A stretch of 64,000 bases of DNA, from the NCBI GenBank assembly GCA_965153455.1, contig OZ234494.1, positions 27,581,354 through 27,645,353 on the forward strand, in the 5' to 3' direction. The position numbers and the translations under genes are program-made. Of the stretch, positions 38,113 to 52,202 are shown piece after piece. The stretch is from Sphagnum compactum. Taxonomy: Eukaryota; Bryophyta; Sphagnopsida; Sphagnales. Every line of letters begins with the position of its first letter. Position 1 is the first letter of the stretch. Below the pieces are notes generated by a model. The model was not told where the DNA came from. It saw nothing but the letters and a program-made list of their open reading frames with translations, and searched no databases.

Positions 38113-41100
38113 CTAAGTCCTGCCTTGGTTCCTGCCCTACACCTAATCACAGTTGCCAAATCTGTTGAGATCTAGGTCGCTTGAACGAGAGTAAATGTAG
38201 CATTTCATATGATAACGTTTCAGGTCCGTGGATCTATAATGCAGTCTCAACTTGGCAGCCAAGAAACAGAGCAGGATCAAGGCATGTTCAAGGACAAACT
38301 GATACTTAAATCCCTGTCCTTGAGCATTGTTGTGAACAAGGACCAGAAGATCAGAAGGACTAAGAAGAGCATCTAATCGTGAATGTCGCACTGAAGAGAT
38401 TCCTCATAGATGATCCTCTTCTCTTTTCCAATAGATCTTGTCGCACTTACTATGATGCCCTCATTTGCTTGAATAAAAACGAAGCACATAAACTAGTGTA
38501 TAGCCAGCCAGCAGGCAAGCCAGCCTCTCTACACGCAATATATTTTCCTCAGTCGGCAAGACTTCCAAGTGTCGTCCTGTCCAAGTGTCAGAACAAGGTT
38601 CTAGTTCTCTCTATTTCTCGTGCACAATGCATGACAATGCGACTGCCAAGTGACAGAATAAAGATCTATTTTTCTCTATTTTCTCTATTCCTCATGCACA
38701 ATACATGACACTGCGACTGCCAAGTGCCAGAACAACGCTCTATTTCTCTCTATTTTCTCTATTCTTCATGTACAATACATGACAATGCGATTAGTGCCAG
38801 TACAAAGCTCCATTTCTTTCTATATTCTCTCTATTCCTCATGCAGAATGCATAACAATGCAAATGCCAAATCTTTTTTTGTTACTCCTCTCTTGATCAAT
38901 GCATGGTAAATGAATGCTCTGAAAGTTACAGAAACGGTCAGGACGTCTCAAATGTATATACGTACCTCCGTCACCACATTCCTCATCTCCTCCCCCGCTC
39001 CCCCGCTTGCTCCTTGCTCCGCCAGCTCTCTCAACTTCTTGTCTTCAGTGATTCATTCCAGCAGAGTGCTTTTTTTGTTGTTTTGTTTTGTCTTTTCCTG
39101 TGTGCGGCTGCGACGACGACCTTGAGGGCCACACTCCTTTGTACTACGCAACTGAAATTTTCTTGTGCGAAGAAAATCTCCACAATGACAATGCAAAAGA
39201 AAACAAAAATTTTGAAGATTGGCAACAACAGGGCAAAAGAACACAAAAAGTTGTGAAGATTTGTGCACATTATTTAATGCAAGGCACGGACGTCGTGCGT
39301 ACAACGAGGACGATGATCGCGTCGTTAGTTATTCTCTCGACAAGGAAATTATGGAAAACAGAAAATGACGGTAAAAGTCGATTCTGATGATTCTTCTGAT
39401 CGTAAACGATCCCTCATGTCTATTCTGCCCTTTTTTGGGCCCTACTACGTGGCAGAATCGGCCAGGCATATGCCACTTTTCATAAATGGCCAGAGCGGCA
39501 GGTTCCGGCCGTCCGAATCGGCCATTTCTCATGTATTCATATTTGCAAATGAGTCCGAATTGGCTGGGAGGAAATTTGGGACCCTGGAACGCTCTAAAGT
39601 GGGCCTTAGGTAGATAGGGTTTAAAGAGGCAAGTTATTAATGTATATTAATACACATAACATGAAAAATCAAAATTCCAGTGATCATGATTTCATTGGAG
39701 CTGGTTTAAGTGGGATGGGCTATATTTGTAGGTCATACAAAAAGACAATTCCAAACTACAAATTTATTAAAAGTTGATTCCAAATCGAAATTTATAAAAA
39801 ATAAATATTTTACATGTTGTAATGTTTCAATATGTCCTTATGGATCCTAAGATATTTTTAAAGAGAAACTATTTTATTTTATTTTTTGAATGTTTTTGAA
39901 ATCTTTGTGTCCTTTCAAAAAAAAAATTTGAATCTTTGTGTCTTTTCAATTTCATACAAATATAAATATGTGTTATTTCATTTGAACATGTTGAAATTAT
40001 TTCAAGAGATTAACATGTTTTTTTCCTTTGAGATTAAACTAGTGTTCAATAAAAGCTTTTCTCATAAATATCTAATTCAAGGATTTAATCCTCACTTGCT
40101 TAGCTGATTTAATGTTTATCCACCCTAATTGCTTCCAAAATTTCAATGAATTAAAAAAAAGGGTGGCTGATTAAATTTCCCCTTGGATGACAATTGGGCG
40201 GTATTTTGTACAATTTGAATCCTATATATATCTCAAAATAACGAAATTTTCAAATGTAAACTTTTTTTTTTTGGGTCATTTCATCATCATTAACAGTCCG
40301 TAGCAACACAAAACCCAAGTTAATACACATATTAATTTGATTTTTCATATCCATGTATAAAAAAGAAGTGAAATATTTAGTCTTGGAAAAAATAGGTGTG
40401 AATGACACAGGCAACAAGAAATATTTTGGTTTTATATTTTTTTTTCAAAACATGTTTTGAACCTAACTCTTTTTTAAAAACTTGTCTACATGTAAAGATG
40501 ACATTTGCACCTTAGTCGACATTGTCATTGTCAATTCAACGAGATCAAATTTATTTTCTTGATTCTATGCTTCAAATATTTTGTTGAATAACATGTTGGA
40601 AAATGATATGATGGTGGAAATGCTTCGAAATGAAATTTTGAAATCAAACCATTTGTTGCCCAATGAATTGTTCAAATGGAAGAAAACATGCGTGAATTGA
40701 GGGTTCTAGAAGATCACATGCCGTTTTGAAATGTTGATGGAAAGGGAAGGTGTTGTTGTCAACTTGTGTTAATGCTTCAAAAAGGAAGGAATGTCGATTA
40801 ACCATAAATCTAATAGGTATGATTTAGGTTACAAGGGCCCAACTTCGTATATAAATTGTTGGGGCGATGGTGGTTGTCAATATGAGCTTGATGTAATCGA
40901 AAGTTATTGGAAAAGAGGTTTGTTTAAGGGTTAGAGGTCTTTCTAGGCTATCAAAAAGATCATGGACCCAAAAAACGCCCAAACATTTGAAGGAGGAGTC
41001 AAAAAAAGTAAAGGATTCTATGAAGGTGGAAGCGGAAGGTGTAAATCATAAAAAATATGATGGTTGTTGCACAAAACAATAAGTTATAATTCCAAAGGTT

Positions 41101-44100
41101 GCATGAACATTGCCCATTCTAAGGAAAAGGTTCACATGTCGAACATCCTTTAGAAGGCATCTTTGATAAAGGATGAATGTGTAATAAGGTTTGATAACTT
41201 TGCAAGAATTTTAAAGGACCACTATAAATGATAAAAAAGGGCCATTATTTTCAATGTTTAGCAAAATAAGGTTATGTGTAGACTTGAAGATGGTTGTTTG
41301 AATTCATTTTTTTAAAAAAACTATTTTCAGTGAATTAAAAGTTCTAAATGTAATAATTATTTACAAACATGGTTCTAACACATCACTTGTGTACTTTGTT
41401 TCATTATGTTACATTTGTGGTTTTTCTTTTCTTTTTTCAATTTTGTGATGTAGGTGGACTGTAACTTAAAAACAGTGTCATCTATTTTTCTATGGATGAA
41501 GTCTACAAACTTTAATTTAGACTACAACTGGACTGTTGGCGGCTTTAACGATGTTAAAAATAAAATAAAATAACATAATCTACTTCTGATATGTTTTTGT
41601 TTTTAGTGTGTTTTTGTTACTCTACAAGTCACAAAGGGAATTAGCTGTTGAGATGGAATGTAATCTTTGCAGTCCAATGAAAATGCTTCAGGAAATCTGT
41701 GGGTTAGATTTTTGGAAGGAGATTGGTAAGGGGATTTTGGGGAGGCAAAAAAATGAGATGAAGAGGAAGTGAAGGCAGGGGGTTGTGGGGTGATAAAAGG
41801 GAAGCTAAGTCACTATACTTGAAAAAGAGGACTAAAAAAAAATGTGTGGTTTGATTTTGATTTTAGGGTGTTGTAAATAGGTAAAAGTAGATTTTGATCA
41901 AGAAGACTGAATGAGAAGACTTCCGCTGTGCTAAAAATGTCAGGAAAAGGTCCAAAATTGTTACATGTGTTTCTGTAGGGACCAACACAAAGGAGAGGAT
42001 GAGCGTGTCTAAGATTTCTGGAGTGGTTGTGTGGCAGCTCATGCATGAAATTTTTGGGGATTCTGAACTAGGTATGGAATGTGTTTTGTACTGAGAAGAG
42101 TACCTGTTGTATTGTGAAAGCTCCGAAGGTTTTTGGGACTTAGGGGATGTTGGGAAGTAGTGATTTGGACTGGCAAACTCTGCTTTGAATTTCTGTCCAA
42201 TCTCTGAGACTAAACCATGTTGAAGTAGTAGAGTTAATATTTTGTGGGGATTTTATTGTTGGGTATGAACTACCAGCCACATAAAACAACCTATTGACTC
42301 TTAGAGAGGAAATTAAGATGAATGTTTATTCCTTTGTGATCCATAGAATTAAGGCCATAAAAATTAAATGTCTGTTAGGATCTTGAAGAAGAAAAATATT
42401 TGAATCAGAATTGTCATGCTTCAATAAAAGTATCAGAATCATATTTCAGTCCATGGATGTCTAGCAATGGGGATGTGCACACTGCAAAGAATATTCCCCT
42501 TTTTTTTTGTGACAGGACTAGCAATCATCCACACGAATTATGAGCCAAATTTGATTCAAATGAAATATCTCCATTGTGCACTATGTGTTTTTAGGTGTGG
42601 TCTTTTGTTTAAACTTTGATTCTTCCTTTTTTCTTTTCTTGTTCCTTTGTCAGATGTTTTTCATTTATTTATTTACGAAGGTGTTCTACAAAATAACAAT
42701 GTATTTAATGAAAGTTCTACCAATAACAGATCCCCCAAATTGATTTTACCAAAAAAACCCAATTTTGTGTTCCTTGTTGATTTTAGAGGTTTAATCTAAT
42801 CTTGGTTGAGGCTAGGTTTTTAGCTCAATTTTAAGGTCAAAGCCGAGTTCAAATATCCAACGCAACGGGTTTTGGTTGGAGAAAAACTCATCACATGACC
42901 TATTTGGGTAGGTCTATGTGGGGGGAAACCAATGTGACCTGGACTTGTGTTAAAAGATTGATTTGTGTGAGTTAGTCCTGATTTGACAAAACCCTAAAAT
43001 GATGGATGATTTATTTCATCAAATGTGACTAGCAGAAAATGCCAAAGGAAGGGACAATTGGTATCATAGGAGTTAGAGGAGCTGCTTTCCACTTCTTTAT
43101 GTTTTGTTGTTTCTTTTGTGTGTTTTTGTTGTTTGCAACTTATGAGTTTTGGTTTGTATTCTTCATGGAATGCCAACGCCCTAGTCATGAACTGGTGATG
43201 GAGCTTGGTTCCTAGGATTCTCTTTTATTGTGAAGATGAAGATGAGGCAAAGAGGTTGGCAATGCACTTGGTGGTGGAAGACGATAAACACTTAAGGGTG
43301 GAGAGAGCTAAACACTCTTGGTTTTCAAACTTTTTCTTTGATTTTGTGTTCTTTTGCTTTGTTGTTGTGAGTGTTGGGAAGAATGCCCAAACTCAATTAG
43401 GTAGTAATTCTGCCTTTTAACTTCAAAAACTCTACTACGTTGAGGTTAGCAAGTAGAACGTTGTGTGTTCATGTGTTAGTAGAGATCTAAGCCATAGATG
43501 ATGAAAGGCTCAAGAGGGCCAATGGGTTGGCCTGTTGTGTGGCATATTACTGAAGTCTAGTGTGCTTGTTACTTGTGTTAGAATTGATGGAGAATCTAGA
43601 GCTTTTGTGTCTAAGGAATGACCAAAATTAGTTGCCTGGGAATTTCCAGAATGAGTGAAGATGGCAGTGGATGAGGTCTTTTACCTGATGCATCTGGTTC
43701 CACCAGATTTGGGTATTAAGTTTACATGAATTTACTTTGCTGGATAGCCCAGAACTACTACGTCATGATAACCCACATAGAGAGGAGATCAGGCGAGAGC
43801 TGATTCATCGAAGGTCTAGGTCTTGTTCTTGTGTTATTTATGTGTCTGAGTTCGTTCAGATGTCTACTCACGTCTTGTAATCCTGATGAACTGGATGGTT
43901 AATGTTGAAATCTTTGTTTGATACAAGAGCATGGGTAAGATTTTGGGATCACCCCCTTTTTTCTGTGACACGAGCCCCAAGCCTGACTGAAATTTTCCTA
44001 GTGGATTTAGCAAAAGATCCTGGCTGCCAGGTTTGAAGGTATTTTTACTTGGGGCCATGTCTTAGGTGTAGGTATAGTGTATAGGCTCTAGTATAGGGAT

Positions 44101-45228
44101 TGGGGCTAGGATTTAGGGACCTGACTCCATGTTCACAATGTTGCAATTTTTTTCCTCACTTCTTATGTCTTCCTTGTGATTTGTTTATTTCTCTCACCTC
44201 TCATTCACTCTTTGTGAGTTAGTTTTTTTTTTTTCAATTCCCAGTCCCTCCCTATGTGTTTTTTTTTTCTCACTTACCACTCCCTTCGTATATGACTTTG
44301 TTATTTTAGTTGCTTCCACTCCTGGTGGGTTTTACCATGAAGACTCCCTCCCCATTACTTTGGTGTTTTTCCCTTTTCATTTCTCATTCTTTCCTTGTGA
44401 TTTTATTTCTTCATTCTCATTTCTCATTCCCTCTATGTCTCAACACGAAAAATAGAGACTGAATCATTTTTGAATCTTATTAACGTGGAGGACGATGAGA
44501 CCATGTCTTAGAATCAAGAAACCAAAGAACCATTAGTTGAGACCTCCCCAACGATCCAACTTCTCAGCTCCAGCATTTAAGTTTAGGGTAAAACTTGAGG
44601 CTACAGGCTTGCTGGATAAGGGCTTGTGTGAGGTGGAGCCAAGAGTGAACCCAATTCTAATAAAGCCCCTAAACAAGGGCTTTACTGAGTACATTATTTT
44701 TCTTCCTATGATACTCGAGGGGTATCATGGAAAGAAACAACACTGGGCATTTCATGAAACAGAACGCAAGTTTTGTCCCTTTGTTATTTAAGAGTACTTA
44801 CCTCGTTCCCACCCTTGTTCGCATGATGTAAGAGCATTTCCACTAGTGCTCAGTATGTCACTCTGGATAATAAAATTAAATGTCTAAGTTTAGCTGTTTT
44901 TTTTGGCAATCCCATCAATAAAATTGTACCTGGAATGCATATACTTGGGAATTACTAATAGCAAACCACCTGGATTAATCATTATGATCAACCAATCAGG
45001 ATAACTAAGCTGCATTGAGGTTCAATTTATTACACTCTTTTTTGGAGGTAGATAACTGTGTTGTGCCTTTTACCAACCGCGGCAAGCTTCATGAATTTGA
45101 TGCAGAAAAAACCAATTTCCTGAGCTAAATTGGTATATTTTGATTTTTTCACAATAAAATTTTACTGTCTGGAGTCACATACTGAGCACTGGTGGAGATG
45201 CTCTAATACCGTAATTGGAGTGCCTCCC
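38113..45228. other. Long intergenic region, no gene recognised
   Basis: Contains a 74-bp minisatellite, then very AT-rich DNA. Frames such as 43205-43420 or 44537-44791 are short and resemble nothing known. A missing 5' exon of the rhomboid gene may lie just above 38113. Confidence 0.5.
38567..38870. repeat. Minisatellite, about 74 bp, 3-4 copies
   Basis: The core gactgccaagtg falls at 38641 and 38715, with decayed versions at 38789 and about 38860, alternating with tctctatt-rich segments and a cacaatacatgacaatg block. Confidence 0.85.
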
Positions 45229-46044
45229 TGTCACGACCCCACTTTGGGCAAAGTGTGAGATGCAACTCACACTCCCAAAGTTGGGGACTTGGAGTCCTTC
45301 GGGACTCCCAAAAATTCATAATTCGATCGCAGGGGTCAAAACACCTCGCATTGGGGAGTTCTTTATATCGTTGGAAAGGTCTTGAAGAGTAGATGCCCAA
45401 AATGGGCTTGCATGGGCCATTTGAAAATCTGCAGCACAAGTTATAGGCAAAAGAAGGGCCGGGAGTCAAACTGGCAGTTTGACTCCCGACCACTAAAAGT
45501 CGGGAATCGACCCAATCCCGGTGTGTGCAGGTGGAGTGCGACACACCGTTGGAAAGCTCTCGAAGAGAGATATAAGATTTCTTTAGACCTCATCTCAATC
45601 GGAGGTTTGAGCTGGGAGCTATGAGCTTCCAAAGTCCTGGGAGTCCAAACCAGGACAGTTTTGGGACTCCTCGTTCGGAGTCCCGGGACAAAAAGCCATT
45701 CGGATGCAGGTGCTGCGGGCGAACGCAGAGAATACTATATGGGGGAAGGTGGTGGCTTTCCCTGTGTTCGGGCCGTGGTGAGTCTTGTGAGTCCAAAGTT
45801 GCCCGTGGCTTGTCCTAGCACCAAAGTGATCCAGAAAGTGGTTTAACCAACTTGTGGTTGGTTTTGATGCAAATTCGAGTAAGTGAATAGCTTGTCACTC
45901 TTCCTGGTCCATCCCGAGGCTTCAGCACGCCCCTCTATCCCTTTTAGTGCTAAAGGCTAGGAACGTGCCCCGAGTCCTTCCCTTTTCCGCAACTTGAACA
46001 AGTTAGCTCATCTTGGGGCTAACCAGGGACTTGGGAGCGCGTCA
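45229..46044. mobile_element. Solo LTR, 816 bp
   Basis: Begins TGTCACGACC and ends GCGCGTCA, giving the TG...CA termini of LTR retrotransposons, and is flanked by the 5-bp direct repeat CTCCC at 45224-45228 and 46045-46049. No primer-binding site, gag or pol follows on either side, so this is the product of LTR-LTR recombination. Strand cannot be set without an internal region. GC content is higher than the flanks. Family not identified; TGTCACG starts are common in plant Ty3 elements. Confidence 0.82.
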
Positions 46045-46505
46045 CTCCCTCTATACTTAGAACGCTCTCAGGTTTTTTCTTTGTATTTGAAAGCACCTCA
46101 CCGCACACGAATCCTTCATACTTTTGGCCGCATGCTAGAACTCTAGAACGCGATAGAAAAACCTGGTAATTTTGGTAAAAGACCTTCTTAAAATCTGGCA
46201 ACTAAAAAACCAAAATAAAATTGAAAAATCGCCATTTTGGAAAAAAAGGAAAAAAAGCCAACTAGCTAAATGTAGACCCAAAAAAAAAACGCCGAATATA
46301 GTGAAACCAAGGATGATTAACCGGACGTTCCACTAACCGAACGTTCGTTCATAGGGAAGCCTATTTGTGTTGAGTCTATGTGCGTGTTCTGTGTTATCCT
46401 CTTTCGCTTTGCTCTCGCTGCGCTCATCTGCCATCCTTGCCTTGATCGGAGAGAGAGGGGGCGCGTGCGGGGAAGGATTGGAGGAGGAGGGAGGGAGGAA
46501 GAAGC

Positions 46506-49500
46506 ATGGCGACGATGGCACTAGCATCATCGCGTTCTGCTGCAGCAGCACCAGCGACAATAAGAACATCTTCATTTACCTGCAGCAGAGGCCAGCACAT
46601 ATCCCACCGTGTCTCGGTTTTCCTTCCATCATCAGGTGGTTCAGCATCTTTGGCTGTCTCTTGCGGGCTTAGCAACAAGGTGTGAGTTCCTACTCTCCTA
46701 CACCAACTCTCCGCATTTTTCTCTTCTTTCTTTCAGCAATTGCTGAGTTTTTTTAGTCGCAGCTGGTCAAATTTTGGTAGAAAATGAAAAGACTTAATAA
46801 CAGCATTTGCTTTCTTTTTTGCGCAATTGTGATGATGGAAATTTGGTGACTGTTCCTCGCAAATTCTTTCTGTTCACACTTGTTTTCCATCTGTAGAACT
46901 CTTTCTGAAAAACATACCAGAGCAGGGCTTTAGGTTTAGAAAACTTCCCAGGTTTTGAACTTTTGGTTTGCAGACAAGAGTAATACAGTGCTGATATCTG
47001 CAATCAGGATATCTCTCCCCGAGCAAGATAGTTCACCATCGGTTGCTAATTAAGCAATCTCCAGACCCTCACAATTGAAGCAAAAGTAGAGAATTTTTTC
47101 AGAAAAGTGATTGAAATTTTTTAATGATATTGTGGAGGAAGGGTAGAACATGTGACACAGAGCCATGGAGAGGAAATGTTTATTTGTCTCGACTTTTGTG
47201 CAGAGCTTGGGAAGGTCACAGTTATGGTCAGCTGCATCTGGTGCTGCTTTTGGTGACCTGTTGTCTTTTCAGTCTCCAAGACAGGCTACTATGCATGGAG
47301 TGAGGGCAATGGCAGTAGCTGTCAAGGAGGAGGCTGGCAAAACTCCTCTTGGCCTTGAAGTAGTGGAAACTGTGGAGCCTAATTCTCGAGTAATGTTTCT
47401 TGTTTTCCTATCTGTTTCTGGATTTGTGGTTCTGATTCTTTTCTGAAAAACGCCTCACTGTGGGGACTAGTTCTCTGTGATGATACAATTATCTGCATTG
47501 TTGAAGTGTTGCCATTAGAAGTGTTGTGGTAAATGGTCCATTTTGACATTTTGAGTCATGGTTCAGAGGCTTACTCCAGAACTGTTGCTGTAGGCGGGAA
47601 GGAATTTCCTTTGGCAGCTGTTTCTTTTGACACATGCTAGTTGCTTGGACTTGAACAGGTGCGATTGAACATCAAGGTACCTCCAAGTGTATGTCAAGAT
47701 AGCTATGACCAAGTCCTGAAAGAGTTCAGCAAGCAAGCCAAGGTAGGGAGTAATCCTTGAACTTAATGAGTTGATTGAGCCTTCTAATCAGGGTTTATTA
47801 TTGTCATCTTGTGGCTTTAAGTTTTGAAGGGCTTTGACACTCCTGAAATGATTTCATTATTGTTGGATATGAAAGATTCCAGGGTTCCGACCAGGAAAGA
47901 CTGTGCCGGATGCAGTCTTGATCAACTACATTGGCGCACAGCAGATCCGTGCTTCAGCTGTGGAAGCTGTTTTGAAGCGCACACTTCCTGAGGCTATGTC
48001 ATCTGTGTGTACTCTCATCCCAGAACTTCTAAGAAATCTGTGCTTTTGTTGCAATCACTACCAATTTCATACTTGACCAAAGATGTTTTGGCCATATTTT
48101 AGCAGCTGGCTGAAATGGAAGCTCTTGCAGGTGGCTGGAAGAGCATTGAAGGAGTCAGAGCACATATTGACAAAATTTGATGACCTGCAGGCCTCCTTCT
48201 CTCCATCCTTGGGTCTTAGGTACGCTTTCTTGGGCATGCTCTTTGTAACTATGCTCAATTGTATATTGATGTTCCACCTAGTTCTGTTTCCATGCTTATA
48301 GATGGAGGTGAGAAAGTGATTCACAAGCCAAGTCTATTCAGATAAGGAGCTCCTGAAGTCTTCGCTGGGATAGTTATGATGTGGCAGTTGATGTGGCACC
48401 TGAAGTGAAATGGTCTTCGACAAGCAGCTACAAGAATCTCAGAGTAACTGTTGAAGCTCCCGATGACTTAGCAGCACAGAAAGCAGCTGATGCAGAGCTT
48501 CTGTCCCGACTGAAAGACCTTGGGTCTCTTCAGGTGGCTGTAGGCCGCGGTATTGAGGTAATAGCATGTTTCTGGACCATTCATTTGCATTAGGATTCTT
48601 TTTCATTTTCTTTTCCTTCTTAACCTTTTTCACTTATTCCTTTCTCTCCTTTCTGAGTTCCCAATGAATATGTATGCATGATCAGATGGGGGATGTGACA
48701 ATTGTGGACATCTCCGCCACACGGCTGAATGAGGATGGCACTCCTGGTGATGAGATCCTCTCCTGCAACCAGAAAGGTGAGGATTATCTGGGTGATAACC
48801 TTCCACGTACTTCAGCACGTCTTGATGATGTTGGTGAGGAAGATGCTGAGGTGGGGCCTCATGTAGAAGATGAGTGCTGATTTCCAATGGGCTTGGCCTG
48901 TAGGTTTTCAGCTTGACACAGAAGAGGGAGCCAGCTATATACCAGGGTTTGTGGAGGCATTGATTGGACTGAAGCAGGGCCAAACACATTCATTTGACCT
49001 AACGTTTCCTCAGACATGGCAACAAGAAGCCCTTCGTGGATTGTTAGCTCGATTCACTGTAAGCTATCTCTCTTCTGGTGAACATAAGTGGCATCACCAT
49101 GTGCATTTAGCTAATGACAAAGCAAAGTGAGGAAGTGCTAGCTAAATGTTGAAGAGGTGCCAATGGCAAGAAATGTGGGCACATTTGAGTTTATGAAGGC
49201 ATCTCAGAATATCAATTTATTTCATTTTTCTCTGACCTTGCAGGCAGAGGTTCAAGAACTGTTTGTGAGAGTGTTACCTGAAATAGATGATTCTATAGCC
49301 TCCCAGCTTTGCCCAAACTGCACCACCATATCTGAGGTTAGTTGCTGACTGGGAAAAAAATTCTGTCAATTGGAGGCAATTCCTTTGTGGTTCATGTCAC
49401 CTTGTCAGGTTTTATGGAGAATTGAGCCTTCTTGGTGTTGGATGGTCCAAGTTCTACCACATGTCTTCAATGCTTGCCATACAAGCTGGTTGTAGAAGTA

Positions 49501-51444
49501 CTCATATTGGCAACATTCTATTTGTGGGGACAGGTGAAAGATACTCTCCTGAAAAAGCATGCTGAGCAAATAGAACAGGTTAAGAGGCAAGCTACCCAGT
49601 TTGCCATCACCCAAGAGCTCTCCAAGGTTTGTTGCTGATTCTCTTCTAATGCTTGTTTCACAATACAACAAGTGTCAACAAGATGATCAATCCAGTTCAC
49701 TAACCTTGTGATCTTGCCTTGACACCAGTAACCAAATAAACAAAATAAAATATTTTGCCAACTAGGAGTGAGTGAGTTAGTGAGCAACTCTTGACCCTAC
49801 AGGGCACTGCATCAGGCTACTTGCTCCTTTTGGATCGGAGGTGGTCACTTTCTAACCATCATAATGGGTGGGTGCAATATGATTGCTCAACACTCACCCA
49901 GGGTTTGACTCCTGGGTACTCACATGGTTCTTTCACTGGGCAGTTGACCCAGTGACCCCTATTACAGTTGTGTGGGCTATAGTAGGCAACCACTCATGAA
50001 TTGAAGCCTCAACCGATAACATACTTTGATGAGGAAGGAGAATTCATCAAAGTTTTTGCAGACATGATAGGCTGATGTGATCATCTTTCTGTTTGGTTTA
50101 CTGAAGCAGATTATGGATGTGGAGATTCCACACTCATTGTTAGAAGAGCAAGGGCGCCAAATGTATGCAGCAAAGCTTATTGAGCTTCAAGTACGTCCCT
50201 GACATCCTTTATATATTTGGTTGCATTGCCACTGCTTCTGAAACTTATTAGGACATGCTGCAGGACACAATACATATGGCTTTTAGTGCCAGCTTGTTTA
50301 GTAGCCTGACTTGCCTGGAAAAACTTGTAACACTTGCCACTGTGCAGGCAAGTATGAAGCTAAGTAAGGAGCAGGTGGTTTCCTTGTCAAGTCAGGAGAT
50401 GGTCCAGAACTTCCTCATTTCTCAAAAGCACAGGATATCTGACTCTGTGAAACAGACACTGGCTGTGGCAGAAATTTTCAAGCTTGAAGACCTTAAGGTT
50501 GCCCTTTCATCCCATTCAAAAGCCATCTTTTCCAAACTCAGCTATTTCAGATGTTCATCAAGGAGAAAGAGGGATGACTTTAACTTTGTTATTTGTAAAG
50601 GTATCGAAGGAGGAACTTGAAACAGAGGTTGAGAATGCAATTGCTGAATTTAAGCGTTACAACCAAGAGTACGATGAAGAACGGGTGAAAGAACAGGTAC
50701 TGTGTCCCATGATCTTTCATTTGCTATTTCACTGTGGCTATTCAACCAAAGAGATGAACAAATCTTTACTCCATGCAGGCCTGGGTGATCAGCTATCATC
50801 TATATGACCTTTGATTGTAGGTATTCAAGTGATGCCTCTCAAGTGCTAGCTAACATCATGACTGAGTCTTTACCTGTTGCTTCTGGAAATGTGACAGAAA
50901 GCTCAGGATCCAAGTTTTAGTACAATGTTTGCCTGAAAGTTTGAGCAGATCACACTATTATTATCTACAGCTACCACCAGGAGCTGGTTAAGTCAGTTGG
51001 TAGTAATGGCAGCTAGTCACTGCCATTCACAATGGTCTGATACTTTCCAAGTGAAGGTTATGACTGAAACTCATTCTTGTGTTTGTTTTTGGTTCGGCTG
51101 CCACTGACATAATACTTATGTTCAAAGTAGTATTGTGGAGTTTTCTCTGCAATCTCTTTGATATGTTAGTGAAAGAAGCAGGTTCAAAGAGTTTCACATT
51201 TAAGTTTCAACCACTTAAGCAAAGGTATGTTCCCAGTAGAAGTTGCTGTCCTATTGAACCAATGACTCTGTTATCTGTCACCAATGTGGTCAGCCATCAT
51301 ATCATTGTGACTTGCGAAATTTATTGCCAATTTGTCATTGGTATGTTATGTTGTTGCCTGCAGGCACAGGAGCTATTGGAAGGTCAAAAAGTGCTGGACT
51401 GGCTTAAAGAACATGCAGAGATTACATATGTGACACCACAATAG
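46506..51444 (+). CDS. TIG: Plastid trigger factor (TIG-type chaperone), 14 exons
   Basis: Bacterial trigger factor binds the ribosome exit site and folds nascent chains; the plastid form does this in the stroma. Exons: 46506-46679, 47204-47389, 47659-47742, 47876-48004, 48131-48219, 48374-48557, 48686-48776, 48904-49058, 49244-49336, 49534-49626, 50110-50190, 50348-50497, 50601-50696, 51364-51444; total 1686 bp, 561 aa, all in phase with GT-AG introns. Residues 1 to about 100 are Ser/Ala/Arg-rich, consistent with a transit peptide. The N-terminal domain carries the ribosome-binding signature GFRPGK at about residues 151-156. The FKBP-like PPIase domain spans exons 6-8 (VGRGIEMGDVTIVDI; GFVEALIGLKQGQ). 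The C-terminal helical chaperone arms fill exons 9-14, including IPHSLLEEQGRQMY. Length is close to plant orthologues and longer than bacterial ones because of the transit peptide. ATG at 46506 is chosen because it gives an in-phase first exon. Confidence 0.93.
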
Positions 51445-52202
51445 GTATGGATAGTCTAAATTTTGAGATATGATCACCAGTTCAATTATGGGAGATCATA
51501 ATTACCACTGGAATTTTTGGAGATCCTGACTTAATTAGGATGAGTCAGTATGAGAAAGGATTTCTTACACTGCAGAAAAATCCCTGCATCTTCTTGAAGG
51601 TGGATTCATTGCCATCTATGAGCTAACTGCCTACTGACAATATTGCAATATTCCAGAAAAAGTTTGATGGACTAGGAATAAAAGGCTAAATTCTATTCTT
51701 TTAGTGCACTGATTGGTGATTGCTAAAGCAGCAATTGTTACTCAACAATATGATCTACAGTTGGAGGCAGCAACCATACTAGTGAGTGATTTTATTTCCA
51801 GAAATGGCACAATATTTTTATATTAAATGATTGGTGGACAATGGGGATCTGGATTTTAGTGCAGCCTCTTTCTGGTGCTGGTCTGTTCTAAAGGTGGCAG
51901 GCAAGTACAGTAGCAAGCAACAATCAATGAGAAGCATTATCCCCATGTTGACGGGACACGCGGAATCAAGAATTTTCTTAAGGATTGATCTACAACATGA
52001 CATTGGTATGCAGACCTACCTTAATAACTTATGGGATTGTGGAGAAAACTCCACAATCACACTTTGTATGTGACCGTTGTGTCAGTTACAGCAAAGCTAA
52101 AACTAACACAAAAAGAATGAGACTGGTCAGAACTAGTGATAACCAGTAGGTTGGTTTCAGGTTAGGGGCAGGTTCTCATGTGCCTGAATCACAGGGTCTG
52201 CA

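Noticed and set aside
40560-41260. Possible transposase or retroelement coding relic
   Set aside because: Conceptual translation in all frames has frequent stops and no motif that could be named.
46682-46687. Stronger donor GTGAGT two bases beyond the first trigger factor exon
   Set aside because: It would put the next exon out of frame; GT at 46680 keeps phase 0.
49860-49990. tRNA-like TTCGA-type loop (gggtttgactcctggg)
   Set aside because: No acceptor stem or anticodon arm could be placed around it; it lies in a trigger factor intron.
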